Shown here piece after piece: positions 33,284 through 40,880 of a stretch of DNA of 64,000 nucleotides (the stretch's first letter is position 1; every line of letters begins with the position of its first letter). The translations under genes were made by a program, and so were the position numbers. The notes beneath the pieces are model-generated. The model searched no databases, had not been told where the DNA came from, and saw only the letters and a list, made by a program, of their open reading frames with translations. Source of the stretch: Streptomyces mobaraensis NBRC 13819 = DSM 40847 (GTDB lineage: Bacteria > Actinomycetota > Actinomycetes > Streptomycetales > Streptomycetaceae); the NCBI RefSeq assembly GCF_017916255.1, contig NZ_CP072827.1, forward strand, positions 806,001 through 870,000, written 5' to 3'.

Positions 33284-34588
33284 ATGGAGCCTACAGGGAA
33301 GCGGCGGCCCGGCCGCCGGGCCGTCGTCAGGGCCGGTTGCGGCACCGCAGGGGTGGGAGTGGTGGCGGCGGGGGCCGCGGCGCTGCCCGGCGCCGGGGGG
33401 ATGGCGGTCGGCACGATGACGGTGTCGGCCCTGCTCACCCTGGCGGCGACGGGCTGGTGGCCCCGCGACGCGCGCCGGCTCGCCCTGACGGCGGTGGCCG
33501 TGGCGGCGGTGTGCGGGCTCGGCACCGTGTTCGCCGGTCCCGGCGCGACCACCGAAGGGTCCCCCGCGATCAAGCTGGCCCTCGTCGAGTACGCGTCCGG
33601 CACCTGGCTCGTCCTCCTGGTCACCCGGGCGCTTCCGCTCCGGCGGTCGGCCGCGCTCTGGCTGGTGCTGGGAGTGGCCGTGGCCACGCTGCTGCTGCGG
33701 GCGGACGCCTACGACGGGGCGCTGGAGGCCGCCGGGCAGTCCGTCTTCCTGTCGGCCGGGCCGCTGGCCGCCGGCGCGCTCGGCAACGGCCTGTACACGG
33801 CCGGGGAGCGGCGGGCGCGCAGCGTACGGGAGGCCCGCCGGGCCCAGCGGCTCGAACTCGCCGCCGACCTGCACGACTTCGTCGCCCACGACGTCTCCGG
33901 CATCGTCGCCCTCGCGCAGGCCGCGCAGGTCGTCCACGGGGCGCGGCCCGAGCAGGTGCCGCCGCTGCTGCGGCAGATCGAGGAGGCGGGGGTGCGGGCG
34001 CTGGGGGCCATGGACCGTACGGTGCACATGCTGCGTGACGGGGACGGGCGGCTCTCCGCCGCCGGCTCCGGGCCGGACGCGCCGGTGGCCGACGACGCCG
34101 GCGCCCGGGCGGCGGCGTACGGGCTGGACGACGTGCCGGGGGTCGTGGAGCGGTTCCGGGCGTCCGGCACGGCGGATGTGCGGCTGGCGGACGAACTGCC
34201 GCCCGAGCGGCGGGCGGACGTGCCGCGCGAGGTCGCGGCGACCGCGCACCGCGTCGTCGTCGAGGCGCTGACCAATGTGCGGCGGCACGCTCCCGGGGCG
34301 GAGCGGGTGCGGGTCGTCCTGTCCTGCGGGGGCGGCGGGTCCCGCGAGTCCGCCGGGTCCCGCGAGGACGGCCTGGCGGGGGCGTCGTTGTCCGTTTCGG
34401 TCACGGACTCCGGGCGCGGGGCGGCCGGGGCACGCGCGGGCCGGCCGTCGGCCGGCGAGCGGCGGAGCGGGTTGGGGCTGGCGGGGCTTGCCGAGCGGGT
34501 GGAGGCGTTGGGTGGGGTGTTGACGGCGGGGGGCTGCGGTGAGGGTGCGGGGTGGGAGGTGCGGGCGGAGTTTCCGTTGCGGTGGTGA
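33284..34588 (+). CDS. Sensor histidine kinase (HisKA_3 type)
   Basis: A 434-residue membrane kinase of the NarX/DesK-like class. Five or six hydrophobic segments within residues about 17-175 form the sensor, without a large external loop. The dimerisation domain carries the phospho-His in AADLHDFVAHDVSGI (His197). HATPase_c covers about 320-430, with N box VVEALTNVRRHAPGA, D box VTDSGRG and G box GLGLAGLAERVEALGG; an Arg/Ser/Gly-rich loop (SRESAGSRED) is inserted in the middle. ATG 33284 is preceded by TAGACT ending seven bases upstream, suggesting a leaderless mRNA. The probable partner is the NarL-type regulator at 36270, separated by an opposing membrane gene. Confidence 0.9.
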   Translation: MEPTGKRRPGRRAVVRAGCGTAGVGVVAAGAAALPGAGGMAVGTMTVSALLTLAATGWWPRDARRLALTAVAVAAVCGLGTVFAGPGATTEGSPAIKLALVEYASGTWLVLLVTRALPLRRSAALWLVLGVAVATLLLRADAYDGALEAAGQSVFLSAGPLAAGALGNGLYTAGERRARSVREARRAQRLELAADLHDFVAHDVSGIVALAQAAQVVHGARPEQVPPLLRQIEEAGVRALGAMDRTVHMLRDGDGRLSAAGSGPDAPVADDAGARAAAYGLDDVPGVVERFRASGTADVRLADELPPERRADVPREVAATAHRVVVEALTNVRRHAPGAERVRVVLSCGGGGSRESAGSREDGLAGASLSVSVTDSGRGAAGARAGRPSAGERRSGLGLAGLAERVEALGGVLTAGGCGEGAGWEVRAEFPLRW

Positions 34589-34990
34589 AGGGGGTGTGGT
34601 GTGGGGGGTGCCCCGGCCCCTCCCCCAGGGGGCATCCCCGTTGACCGTTTTCTCGCGGGGCCGGGCCCCGCACCCCGTACGTCCGGCGGCCCGGGGTGAT
34701 GCGCCGGGCGCCCGCGCGGGCGCGGCCGAGCGCGGGGCCGCGCCCGCCCCCGTCCCTCCCCGGCGCCGTCGCCCGCCGGGCCGGGCCCCACGCCCTCGTA
34801 CGGCCACCGCCCCGGAGCGACGCGCCAGGCGCACGCGCAGCCGCGCCGCGCCGATGGACGCTCCCGTCCCCCTTCCAGGCCGGGCCGCGTCGCCCCGAGC
34901 GCCCGCCGCGTGTGTACGCGCGACACGCGAGGGCGGCTCCCACCAGGGGAGCCGCTCGCTGCGTGTCGTCGCCTTCCGGTCGGCGCTCGT
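34589..34990. other. 402 bases without a recognisable gene
   Basis: This region lies between the kinase stop and the convergent membrane-protein stop. It is very GC-rich, with imperfect repeats of a GGGCCCCGCACCC / GTACGGCCACCGCCCCGG type, and no ORF with a ribosome site or normal bias. It probably holds the 3' untranslated ends of both genes. Confidence 0.5.
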
Positions 34991-36106
34991 TCAGGCGCGT
35001 CCGCAGCGGGCGCACGCCCCGCGGCGGCGGAGGTGGTAGGCGAGGGTGGCGGCGCCGAGGGCCAAACCCCAGACCGTCCAGAGGATGCCGGGACCGTTGG
35101 CGCCCCACATTTCGGCGGTGACGTGGCGGGCGTTCATGAGGCCGCCGGGCACGAGGACGAGGGCCACGGTGGTGGCGGGGACGACGGCGGTGAGGGGGTG
35201 GATGCGCTTGCCGGCCTTCCACCACACCCAGCGGGGCCAGACCTCGCCCCAGCGGCTGATGAGGCCGTGGGTGAGGAAGCCGCCGGCGGTGGAGAGGAGG
35301 CCGAGGCCGAGGCCGATCTCCAGCATGCCGGGGGTGTTTTGCATGTCCTCGAGGAACGGCCGGGTGATGCCGAGGGGCCAGCCGAAGTACCAGGCCAGGC
35401 GGGTGAAGTCGTAGGGGATGGAGGACAGGGCCGCGATGTACACCGCCCAGCGGCCCCAGCGCCGGGCGGCCTCTGGTGTCGTCCAGCGGGCGGCGCCGTG
35501 CGGGGCCCGGCCGCAGGCCGTGCAGCGGTTCGCGGTGCGCCACTGGTAGGCGAGGGTGGCGGCGGCCCACAGCAGACCCCCGACGAAGATGATGATCAGG
35601 TTGCCGCGGTGCCAGTAGAGGACGTCACCGACCCCGTCCTGCGGGCCGGGCACCCCGGTGAAGGCGAACACCACGAGCAGCGGCGCGAAGACCAGCAGTC
35701 CGAGGAGGGAGTAGTCGGGGACGGCGAAGGCCATCGCGCAGGCCGAGATCCATCCGTAGGCCAGCAGCCAGGTCCGGGCCCGGCCCTTGCCCACACCCCG
35801 GGCCATCAGGACGCCCGCGACGACGCCCGCCGCGCCCACCGCCGCGATCACCGGTCCGACGATCTCCGCCCGGCTGGGTTCCAGCAGGGAGGCCGACGAG
35901 CGGTCGTCCGCCACCTTGGCGAAGGGGTAACCGGCGCCGCCCGCCGCCCAGTAGAGGCCCGCGGCGCCGTACAGCAGGGACCACAGGGCCGCCAGACAGC
36001 CGGACCAGACCGGCCACCGGGACCGCCACCGGTCCCGGGGCGCCCCCGGGGACGGCGGGGTGACGCCCTCCCGGACCGGTTCCTCGGTGGTCACCTGTGC
36101 GCTCAT
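34991..36106 (-). CDS. Polytopic membrane protein with CxxC motifs
   Basis: A 371-residue protein with about eight to nine hydrophobic helices, beginning WPVWSGCLAALWSLLYGAAGLYW, followed by VGPVIAAVGAAGVVAGVLMA and LLVFAPLLVVFAFTGV. Two short Cys pairs are visible on loops or the tail: RTANRCTACGRAPHG near the middle and RRRGACARCGRA at the C-terminus. They could form a zinc or redox site. No known transporter or enzyme motif is seen. ATG 36106 has GAGGAGA about 13 bases upstream. It lies opposite to and between the sensor kinase and response regulator genes, so it may be a target or accessory of that system; similar membrane proteins often neighbour such pairs in Streptomyces. Confidence 0.8.
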   Translation of the reverse strand: MSAQVTTEEPVREGVTPPSPGAPRDRWRSRWPVWSGCLAALWSLLYGAAGLYWAAGGAGYPFAKVADDRSSASLLEPSRAEIVGPVIAAVGAAGVVAGVLMARGVGKGRARTWLLAYGWISACAMAFAVPDYSLLGLLVFAPLLVVFAFTGVPGPQDGVGDVLYWHRGNLIIIFVGGLLWAAATLAYQWRTANRCTACGRAPHGAARWTTPEAARRWGRWAVYIAALSSIPYDFTRLAWYFGWPLGITRPFLEDMQNTPGMLEIGLGLGLLSTAGGFLTHGLISRWGEVWPRWVWWKAGKRIHPLTAVVPATTVALVLVPGGLMNARHVTAEMWGANGPGILWTVWGLALGAATLAYHLRRRGACARCGRA

Positions 36107-36269
36107 GGCGGTCTGTCTCCTCGTCGCCGACCGGCGGTCCTGTCCGCCGGTGCGGTGACCAGCCTTCCGTCCGGAGCCGGTCCGGCACATCTGCCGATCG
36201 GCAGACTCCGGGCGCCCGCCGCCCGGCCCGGGGTATGCCTCCCGGCGGAGGGCCGCTACGGTGACGATC

Positions 36270-36920
36270 ATGAGCATCCGCATACTCCTCGCCGACGACC
36301 AGGAAGCGGTCCGCATCGGCTTCCGGCTGATCCTCGATTCGCAGCCGGACATGGAGGTCGTCGGTGAGGCCGAGGACGGGCGGCAGACCGTCGAACTGGC
36401 CGGCAGGCTGCGGCCGGACGTCGTCCTGGCGGACATCCGGATGCCGCGCCTGGACGGGCTGGAGGTCACCCGGCTGCTGGCGGGCCCGGACGTGCCTGAC
36501 CCGCTGCGGGTGGTCGTGGTGACGACGTTCGACCTCGACGAGTACGTGCACACCGCGCTCCGCAACGGGGCGTGCGGCTTCCTGCTCAAGCGGTCGAGCC
36601 CGACGCTGCTGGTGGAGGCGGTCCGGGCGGCGATGGCCGGGGACGCCATGGTCAGCCCGTCGGTGACGGTCCGTCTGCTGCGGCAGCTGCGGGCGCCCGA
36701 GCCGCCGCGCGCGGAGCCGCCCGCCGAGGCGCTGACCGAACGGGAGGCGGAGATCGCCCGGTTCGTGGCCAAGGGCCTGACGAACGCCGAGATCGGCGCC
36801 GAACTCTTCATCTCCCCCGGCACGGTGAAGACACACCTCGCCCACGTCCAGCGCAAGCTCGGCGTCCGCAACCGGGTCGGGATCGCGGCGTGGGCGTGGG
36901 ACAACCGGGCGGCGTCCTGA
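36270..36920 (+). CDS. NarL/LuxR-type response regulator
   Basis: A 216-residue two-component regulator. The receiver domain is about 1-120, with acidic pocket LLADDQ (residues 6-11), phospho-acceptor Asp55 in VLADIRMP, the Thr of VVTTFD and the Lys of GFLLKRSSP. The LuxR HTH is about 150-212: LTEREAEIARFVAKGLTNAE, IGAELFISPGTVKTHLAHVQRKLGVRNR. ATG 36270 fits the family N-terminus; a GTG nine bases earlier has a better-spaced GGAGG and is an alternative. A TACGGT element ends seven bases before the ATG, as at the kinase gene, pointing to leaderless transcription. Likely partner: the histidine kinase at 33284. Confidence 0.92.
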   Translation: MSIRILLADDQEAVRIGFRLILDSQPDMEVVGEAEDGRQTVELAGRLRPDVVLADIRMPRLDGLEVTRLLAGPDVPDPLRVVVVTTFDLDEYVHTALRNGACGFLLKRSSPTLLVEAVRAAMAGDAMVSPSVTVRLLRQLRAPEPPRAEPPAEALTEREAEIARFVAKGLTNAEIGAELFISPGTVKTHLAHVQRKLGVRNRVGIAAWAWDNRAAS

Positions 36921-36958
36921 CCGGCCCGGCCGTCCGCGCACCCGACCGGGAGCGGGAT

Positions 36959-38116
36959 TCAGTCCGTCGCGGCCGCGGCCCGCAGGACGCTCGCCCCGAG
37001 CCGGTGGTTCTCCGGCGCCCCTCCACCGCCCCCGAAGGCGAAGCGCCGACGGGTGTAGGCGTACGCGATGCCGCTGCCGGGGTCGGCGAAGGACTGGGCG
37101 CCCACGGCGCCGCTGTGCCCGAAGGCGTCCGGCCCGAGGAACGGGTACCGGCGGCCCTGCGCCTCGAAGCCGAGCCCGAAGTGATCGCGTTCCCCCGTCA
37201 CCAGGTCGACGCCGGGCGTGTGCAACCGGGCGAACTCGGCGACGGTGTCCGGCCGCAGGAGCGGCGGACGGCCGTCCAGGACGCCGATGGCCGCCGCGTA
37301 CATCGCCGCCAGTCCGCGGGCCGAGCCCACGCCACCGGTGGAGGCCGGGCCCAGCGCCCGCACGGCGCGGGAGTTGGCGAAGTCCACCAGGTCCGTCGGA
37401 GGATCGGCGTCGAGGTTGAACGCGACGGCGACGACGCTCCCGGGCGCGGGTGCCGGCGCCTCGTGCTGGTCCGGGGTGCGGCGCACCGGCTGGACCGGCA
37501 GGTAGCGCGGCTCCAGGGCTTCGGGCAGGCCCAAGTGGAAGTCCAGCCCGAACGGGACGCGCACCCACTCTTCGTAGAGCTCCTGGATCGACCGTCCGGT
37601 GACCCGGCGCACCACCTCGCCGGTGAGCGCGCCGATCACAAAGCCGTGGTAGCCGTAGGCCGTACCGGGCGTCCAGTACGGTTCCTGGGCCGCCAGCCGC
37701 GCGGCGAGCAACCGGTCGTCGGCCAGTTCGGCGAGAGTGAGGCCACCGTCCACGCCGACGACCCCGGCCTGGTGGGCGAGGAGCTGGCGCAGGGTGACGG
37801 ACCCCTTGCCGCCGGCGGCGAATTCGGGCCAGTAGTGGGCGACCGTGCGGTCGAGGTCCAGGACACCGTCCTGCACCAGCATGGCGACGATCAGGTGGGC
37901 CGCGCCCTTGGCCGAGGAGTACAGGCCGAACAGTGAGTCCCCCGACGCCTCCGGCCCGCCCCACAGGTCGACGACACGGTGTCCCCGCCGGTGGACGGCC
38001 AACTGGGCGTCGAGCCCGTCGGGTTCGCGGGCCAGGACGGCGGCGAACTCGTCCCGGACCTCCTCGTAACCTTGCGCGACCGTTCCCCGTACGTCGATCC
38101 CACCGGTCACCGGCAT
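36959..38116 (-). CDS. Beta-lactamase-fold serine hydrolase (EstB type)
   Basis: A 385-residue cytosolic serine hydrolase of the class C beta-lactamase/esterase family. The nucleophile motif is SSAK in LFGLYSSAKGAAHLIVAML (Ser about residue 67, Lys three later). The second motif is a Tyr in YGYHGFVIGALTGEV. A HSG triad in AFGHSGAVGAQSF replaces KTG, as in esterases and not true beta-lactamases. There is no signal peptide. ATG 38116 has AGGAGG upstream. It is transcribed in the same direction as the polyketide operon but separated from it by a strong hairpin, so I place it just outside the cluster. Confidence 0.88.
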   Translation of the reverse strand: MPVTGGIDVRGTVAQGYEEVRDEFAAVLAREPDGLDAQLAVHRRGHRVVDLWGGPEASGDSLFGLYSSAKGAAHLIVAMLVQDGVLDLDRTVAHYWPEFAAGGKGSVTLRQLLAHQAGVVGVDGGLTLAELADDRLLAARLAAQEPYWTPGTAYGYHGFVIGALTGEVVRRVTGRSIQELYEEWVRVPFGLDFHLGLPEALEPRYLPVQPVRRTPDQHEAPAPAPGSVVAVAFNLDADPPTDLVDFANSRAVRALGPASTGGVGSARGLAAMYAAAIGVLDGRPPLLRPDTVAEFARLHTPGVDLVTGERDHFGLGFEAQGRRYPFLGPDAFGHSGAVGAQSFADPGSGIAYAYTRRRFAFGGGGGAPENHRLGASVLRAAAATD

Positions 38117-38217
38117 GGCTGTCCTCCTTGTGTCCCGTGCCCGCGGACGACCCGCGGAGGCCCCAGCATCGGCGACCGGAAGGAAAAACAGGCAACCATG
38201 CCGGTTTTTATGTCAGA

Positions 38218-38247
38218 GAGCGGTGCGCCGCGGGGTGCGCACCGCTC
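38218..38247 (-). terminator. Terminator of the polyketide operon
   Basis: Perfect 11-bp arms GAGCGGTGCGC / GCGCACCGCTC with an 8-base loop, starting 11 bases after the monooxygenase stop on the minus strand. It marks the 3' boundary of the piericidin-type cluster. A smaller AACC/GGTT hairpin followed by TTTTTA lies at about 38194-38210. Confidence 0.85.
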
Positions 38248-38258
38248 CGGCCGGGGCG

Positions 38259-40046
38259 TCAGCTTTCGGCGGTCGCCTCCACTCCCGCGATGCGGAGCAG
38301 CCGTGCCATGACCCCGGGCAGCTCCCCAGCCCGGCCGCTGTCGGCGGCCCGCCAGGCGACATGCGCGTCCGGGCGGACCAGGACGCAGCCGTCCGGGCCG
38401 ACCTCCCTGGCCCGCGCCCACTGGCCGTACGGGTCGCGCAGGTCGTCGGGGGTGCCGATGGAGCGGACGGTCACCTGGACGCCGGTGCGGCGGGCGGTCT
38501 CGCGGGCGGCGGCGTGCCAGCCGGTGCCGCCGGGGCCCGTGAGCAGGACGAACGAGCCGCGCCCCACCACGTCGAGGGTGGAGAGGGCGCGCCGGCCGTC
38601 CTCCAGCCAGGCGTGCGGGAGGTGGGCGCCGGGCCAGGTGGTGGGCCGGTAGTAGAGCTCGGGGTCGCGGTCGGCGTCCGGTTCGGGGGTGTCCGGGACG
38701 GTGGCGCCGTCCCGGTAGCGGTAGCCGAGTTCGACGCCGTGCGCGTTGACCTGGTAGTTCATCCGGCGGGTGGCGGCGGTCAGGGCCGTCGCGCGGGCCC
38801 GGGACTCCTCCGTGTCGTCGTGCAGCGACTCCAGGATGCGCCGCTGTTCGTCCGCGCTCTGCCCCTCGGCGAAGCCCAGCGCCTCGGGGACGGCCAGCAG
38901 GTCGGCCATGCTGCGGAAGGCGCGGTCGACGACCTGCTGTCCGACCGGGTGCCGTTCGCTGTGGTACGTGTCCAGCAGCTCGGGTCCGGCCGGCCCGTCG
39001 AGGACGAGTTTGAGCTTCCAGCAGAGGTTGAACGAGTCGGCGACCGCCGAGTTGAGGCCGAGTCCGTTGGTGGGCGGCCCCTGGTGGACGGCGTCGCCGA
39101 CGCAGAACACCCGCCCGGACCCGTACCGTTCGGCGACCGTGCCGTTGACGTCCCAGGGCGAGACGTCCTTGATCCGGACGCTGACGGAGTCGTCGCCGAT
39201 GCTCTCCAGGATCCGCGCCCGGACCGCCTCGTGGTCCTCGGGGTCGAGGGGCGTGTCGGGGTGCGGGAAGGTGAGGAAGACCCACTCGTCCCAGGGGCGG
39301 ACGCTGACGAAGACCCGGCCGTCGGTCGGGGGACGGCCGGGGACGGCGCCGACGTAGAGGATGCCGGGCCGGTGGGCGGCGTAGCGGCTCAGGTCGGCCT
39401 CGAACCAGACGGACACGGCCCGGGCGACGGACTGCGCGCCGGTGAGGCCGAGGCCGAGCCGGCGCAGGACGCGGCTGCGGGCGCCGTCCGCGCCGACGAG
39501 GTAGTCGGCGCGGACGGTGTACTCGCGGCCGGTCCCCCGGTCGCGGACGAGCGCGGTGACGCCCTTCTCGTCCTGCGCCAGGGACAGGAACTCCTGCCCG
39601 AACCGGAGCTCGCCGACGCCGGCCTCCTCGACCGCCTCGACGAGGACCGGTTCCAGCAGGTGCTGCGGCAGGTTGCACATCAGGGCGGGGCTGGCCGCCC
39701 GGTAGTCCCCGATCCGGTCCGGTCCGTTGCCGTACGCGTCGAGCCGGGCGACCTCGGGGCCGGTGAAGGTGGACATGAACACGTGGTTGGCGAGGAGTTC
39801 GGGCGGGGTGGCCCGGTCCAGGACCCGCCGCTCGACGCCGAGGTCGCGGAAGATCTCGCCGGTGCGCTGGTTGAGCAGGTGGGCGCGGGGCGTGTGCGCG
39901 GTGCCGCGGTGCTTGTTGACGAGGAGGTGGCGGACGCCGTACCGGGAGAGGGCGAGGGACGCGGCGAGGCCGGCCGGGCCGCCGCCCACGACCAGGACCG
40001 GCACCCGGACGTCGGCGGCGTCCCCGCCGGGGTCACAGGCCGGCAT
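38259..40046 (-). CDS. pieE: FAD-dependent aromatic hydroxylase
   Basis: A 595-residue flavoprotein of the phenol hydroxylase/TfdB group (class A monooxygenase). The FAD fold is VPVLVVGGGPAGLAASLAL (about 14-32); the DG motif is YLVGADGARSRVLRRLG; the GD motif is RVFCVGDAVHQGPPTNGLGLN (about 310-330). A C-terminal thioredoxin-like domain (about 440-580) is typical of this group. In the piericidin pathway PieE hydroxylates the ring carbon next to the ring C-OH before O-methylation, and I infer that role from the neighbours. ATG 40046 lies inside the upstream methyltransferase gene; the 14-base overlap implies translational coupling. It is the last gene of the operon. Confidence 0.88.
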   Translation of the reverse strand: MPACDPGGDAADVRVPVLVVGGGPAGLAASLALSRYGVRHLLVNKHRGTAHTPRAHLLNQRTGEIFRDLGVERRVLDRATPPELLANHVFMSTFTGPEVARLDAYGNGPDRIGDYRAASPALMCNLPQHLLEPVLVEAVEEAGVGELRFGQEFLSLAQDEKGVTALVRDRGTGREYTVRADYLVGADGARSRVLRRLGLGLTGAQSVARAVSVWFEADLSRYAAHRPGILYVGAVPGRPPTDGRVFVSVRPWDEWVFLTFPHPDTPLDPEDHEAVRARILESIGDDSVSVRIKDVSPWDVNGTVAERYGSGRVFCVGDAVHQGPPTNGLGLNSAVADSFNLCWKLKLVLDGPAGPELLDTYHSERHPVGQQVVDRAFRSMADLLAVPEALGFAEGQSADEQRRILESLHDDTEESRARATALTAATRRMNYQVNAHGVELGYRYRDGATVPDTPEPDADRDPELYYRPTTWPGAHLPHAWLEDGRRALSTLDVVGRGSFVLLTGPGGTGWHAAARETARRTGVQVTVRSIGTPDDLRDPYGQWARAREVGPDGCVLVRPDAHVAWRAADSGRAGELPGVMARLLRIAGVEATAES

Positions 40047-40842
40047 CCGTGCTCCCCCCGGCCTTGCGGGCGTACCCGGCGTAGATGACGGAGATGTCGG
40101 TGCTGGTGCCGAGCCGGAACTCGCGGCCGAGTTCGCCGTACGAGATGTGGCCGCGCGCCCGGCGGCGGAGCAGCCGCAGCACCTCCAGCCGGCCGCGGCT
40201 GGAGGAGAAGCCGACCTGGCCCTTGTTGCGCAGGCCGTGCCGGCCGAAGACCCGGTAGAGCTCGTCGGGCTTGATGAACTGCCGCCAGACGTGCAGGTCC
40301 TTCTCGGCCCAGCTGACGGACGGCCAGTCCTGCGCCATCTTCACCATGACCAGCCAGGAGGCGAAGGTCCGGTTGATGGTGTCGTAGAGGTAGTGGCCGC
40401 CGGGCCGCAGCACCCGGGACGCCTCGGCGACCGCGCGGTCGACGTCGGTGACGTGCTCCAGGGTGTCGCAGCAGTAGACGAGGTCGAAACTTCCGTCGGG
40501 GAACGGCAGTTCCTCGGCCGTGCCCTGCCGGTAGGTGATGTCCAGGCCCTGTTCCTTCGCGTGTGCGGCCGCGGCGTCCAGGGACGGCTGGGACGGGTCG
40601 ATGCCGGTGACGCGACAGCCGGCCCGGGTGAACTCCTCGGCGAGCAGGCCGCCGCCGCAGCCGATGTCGAGGACGTTCAGCCCGTCGAGGTCCATCCGCA
40701 GCCGACGGGTGAGGACGTCGTGGAAGTAGGCGAAGCGGGCGGGGGTGAACTCCTGGAGGGTGGCGAACGGGCGGTCGTCGCGCCACCAGGAGTCCGGGCG
40801 GTCGTAGACCGCGTTGTTGACCTTGACGGGTGCGTCCTTCAC
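40033..40842 (-). CDS. pieB2: UbiG-like SAM O-methyltransferase
   Basis: A 269-residue class I methyltransferase resembling UbiG (3-demethylubiquinone O-methyltransferase). The SAM motif is LNVLDIGCGGGLLAEEFTRAG (about 54-74), the acidic ribose-binding residue is in VTGIDPSQ, and motif post I is FDLVYCCDTLEHV. The ubiquinone-like specificity suits a hydroxypyridinol ring. Its 3' end overlaps the hydroxylase gene by 14 bases, so hydroxylation and methylation are likely paired, as published for PieE and PieB2. GTG start at 40842, with AAGGAAT upstream. The B1/B2 assignment rests on gene order and on this coupling; the two methyltransferase names could be swapped. Confidence 0.85.
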   Translation of the reverse strand: MKDAPVKVNNAVYDRPDSWWRDDRPFATLQEFTPARFAYFHDVLTRRLRMDLDGLNVLDIGCGGGLLAEEFTRAGCRVTGIDPSQPSLDAAAAHAKEQGLDITYRQGTAEELPFPDGSFDLVYCCDTLEHVTDVDRAVAEASRVLRPGGHYLYDTINRTFASWLVMVKMAQDWPSVSWAEKDLHVWRQFIKPDELYRVFGRHGLRNKGQVGFSSSRGRLEVLRLLRRRARGHISYGELGREFRLGTSTDISVIYAGYARKAGGSTDAGL

Positions 40843-40880
40843 GGGGATTCCTTAGGGGTTGGCGGCGGGTGGGGCGGTGC

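Noticed and set aside
36959..38116. Beta-lactamase-like hydrolase as part of the piericidin cluster
   Set aside because: A strong hairpin separates it from the operon, it has its own ribosome site, and no hydrolase step is needed in the pathway.
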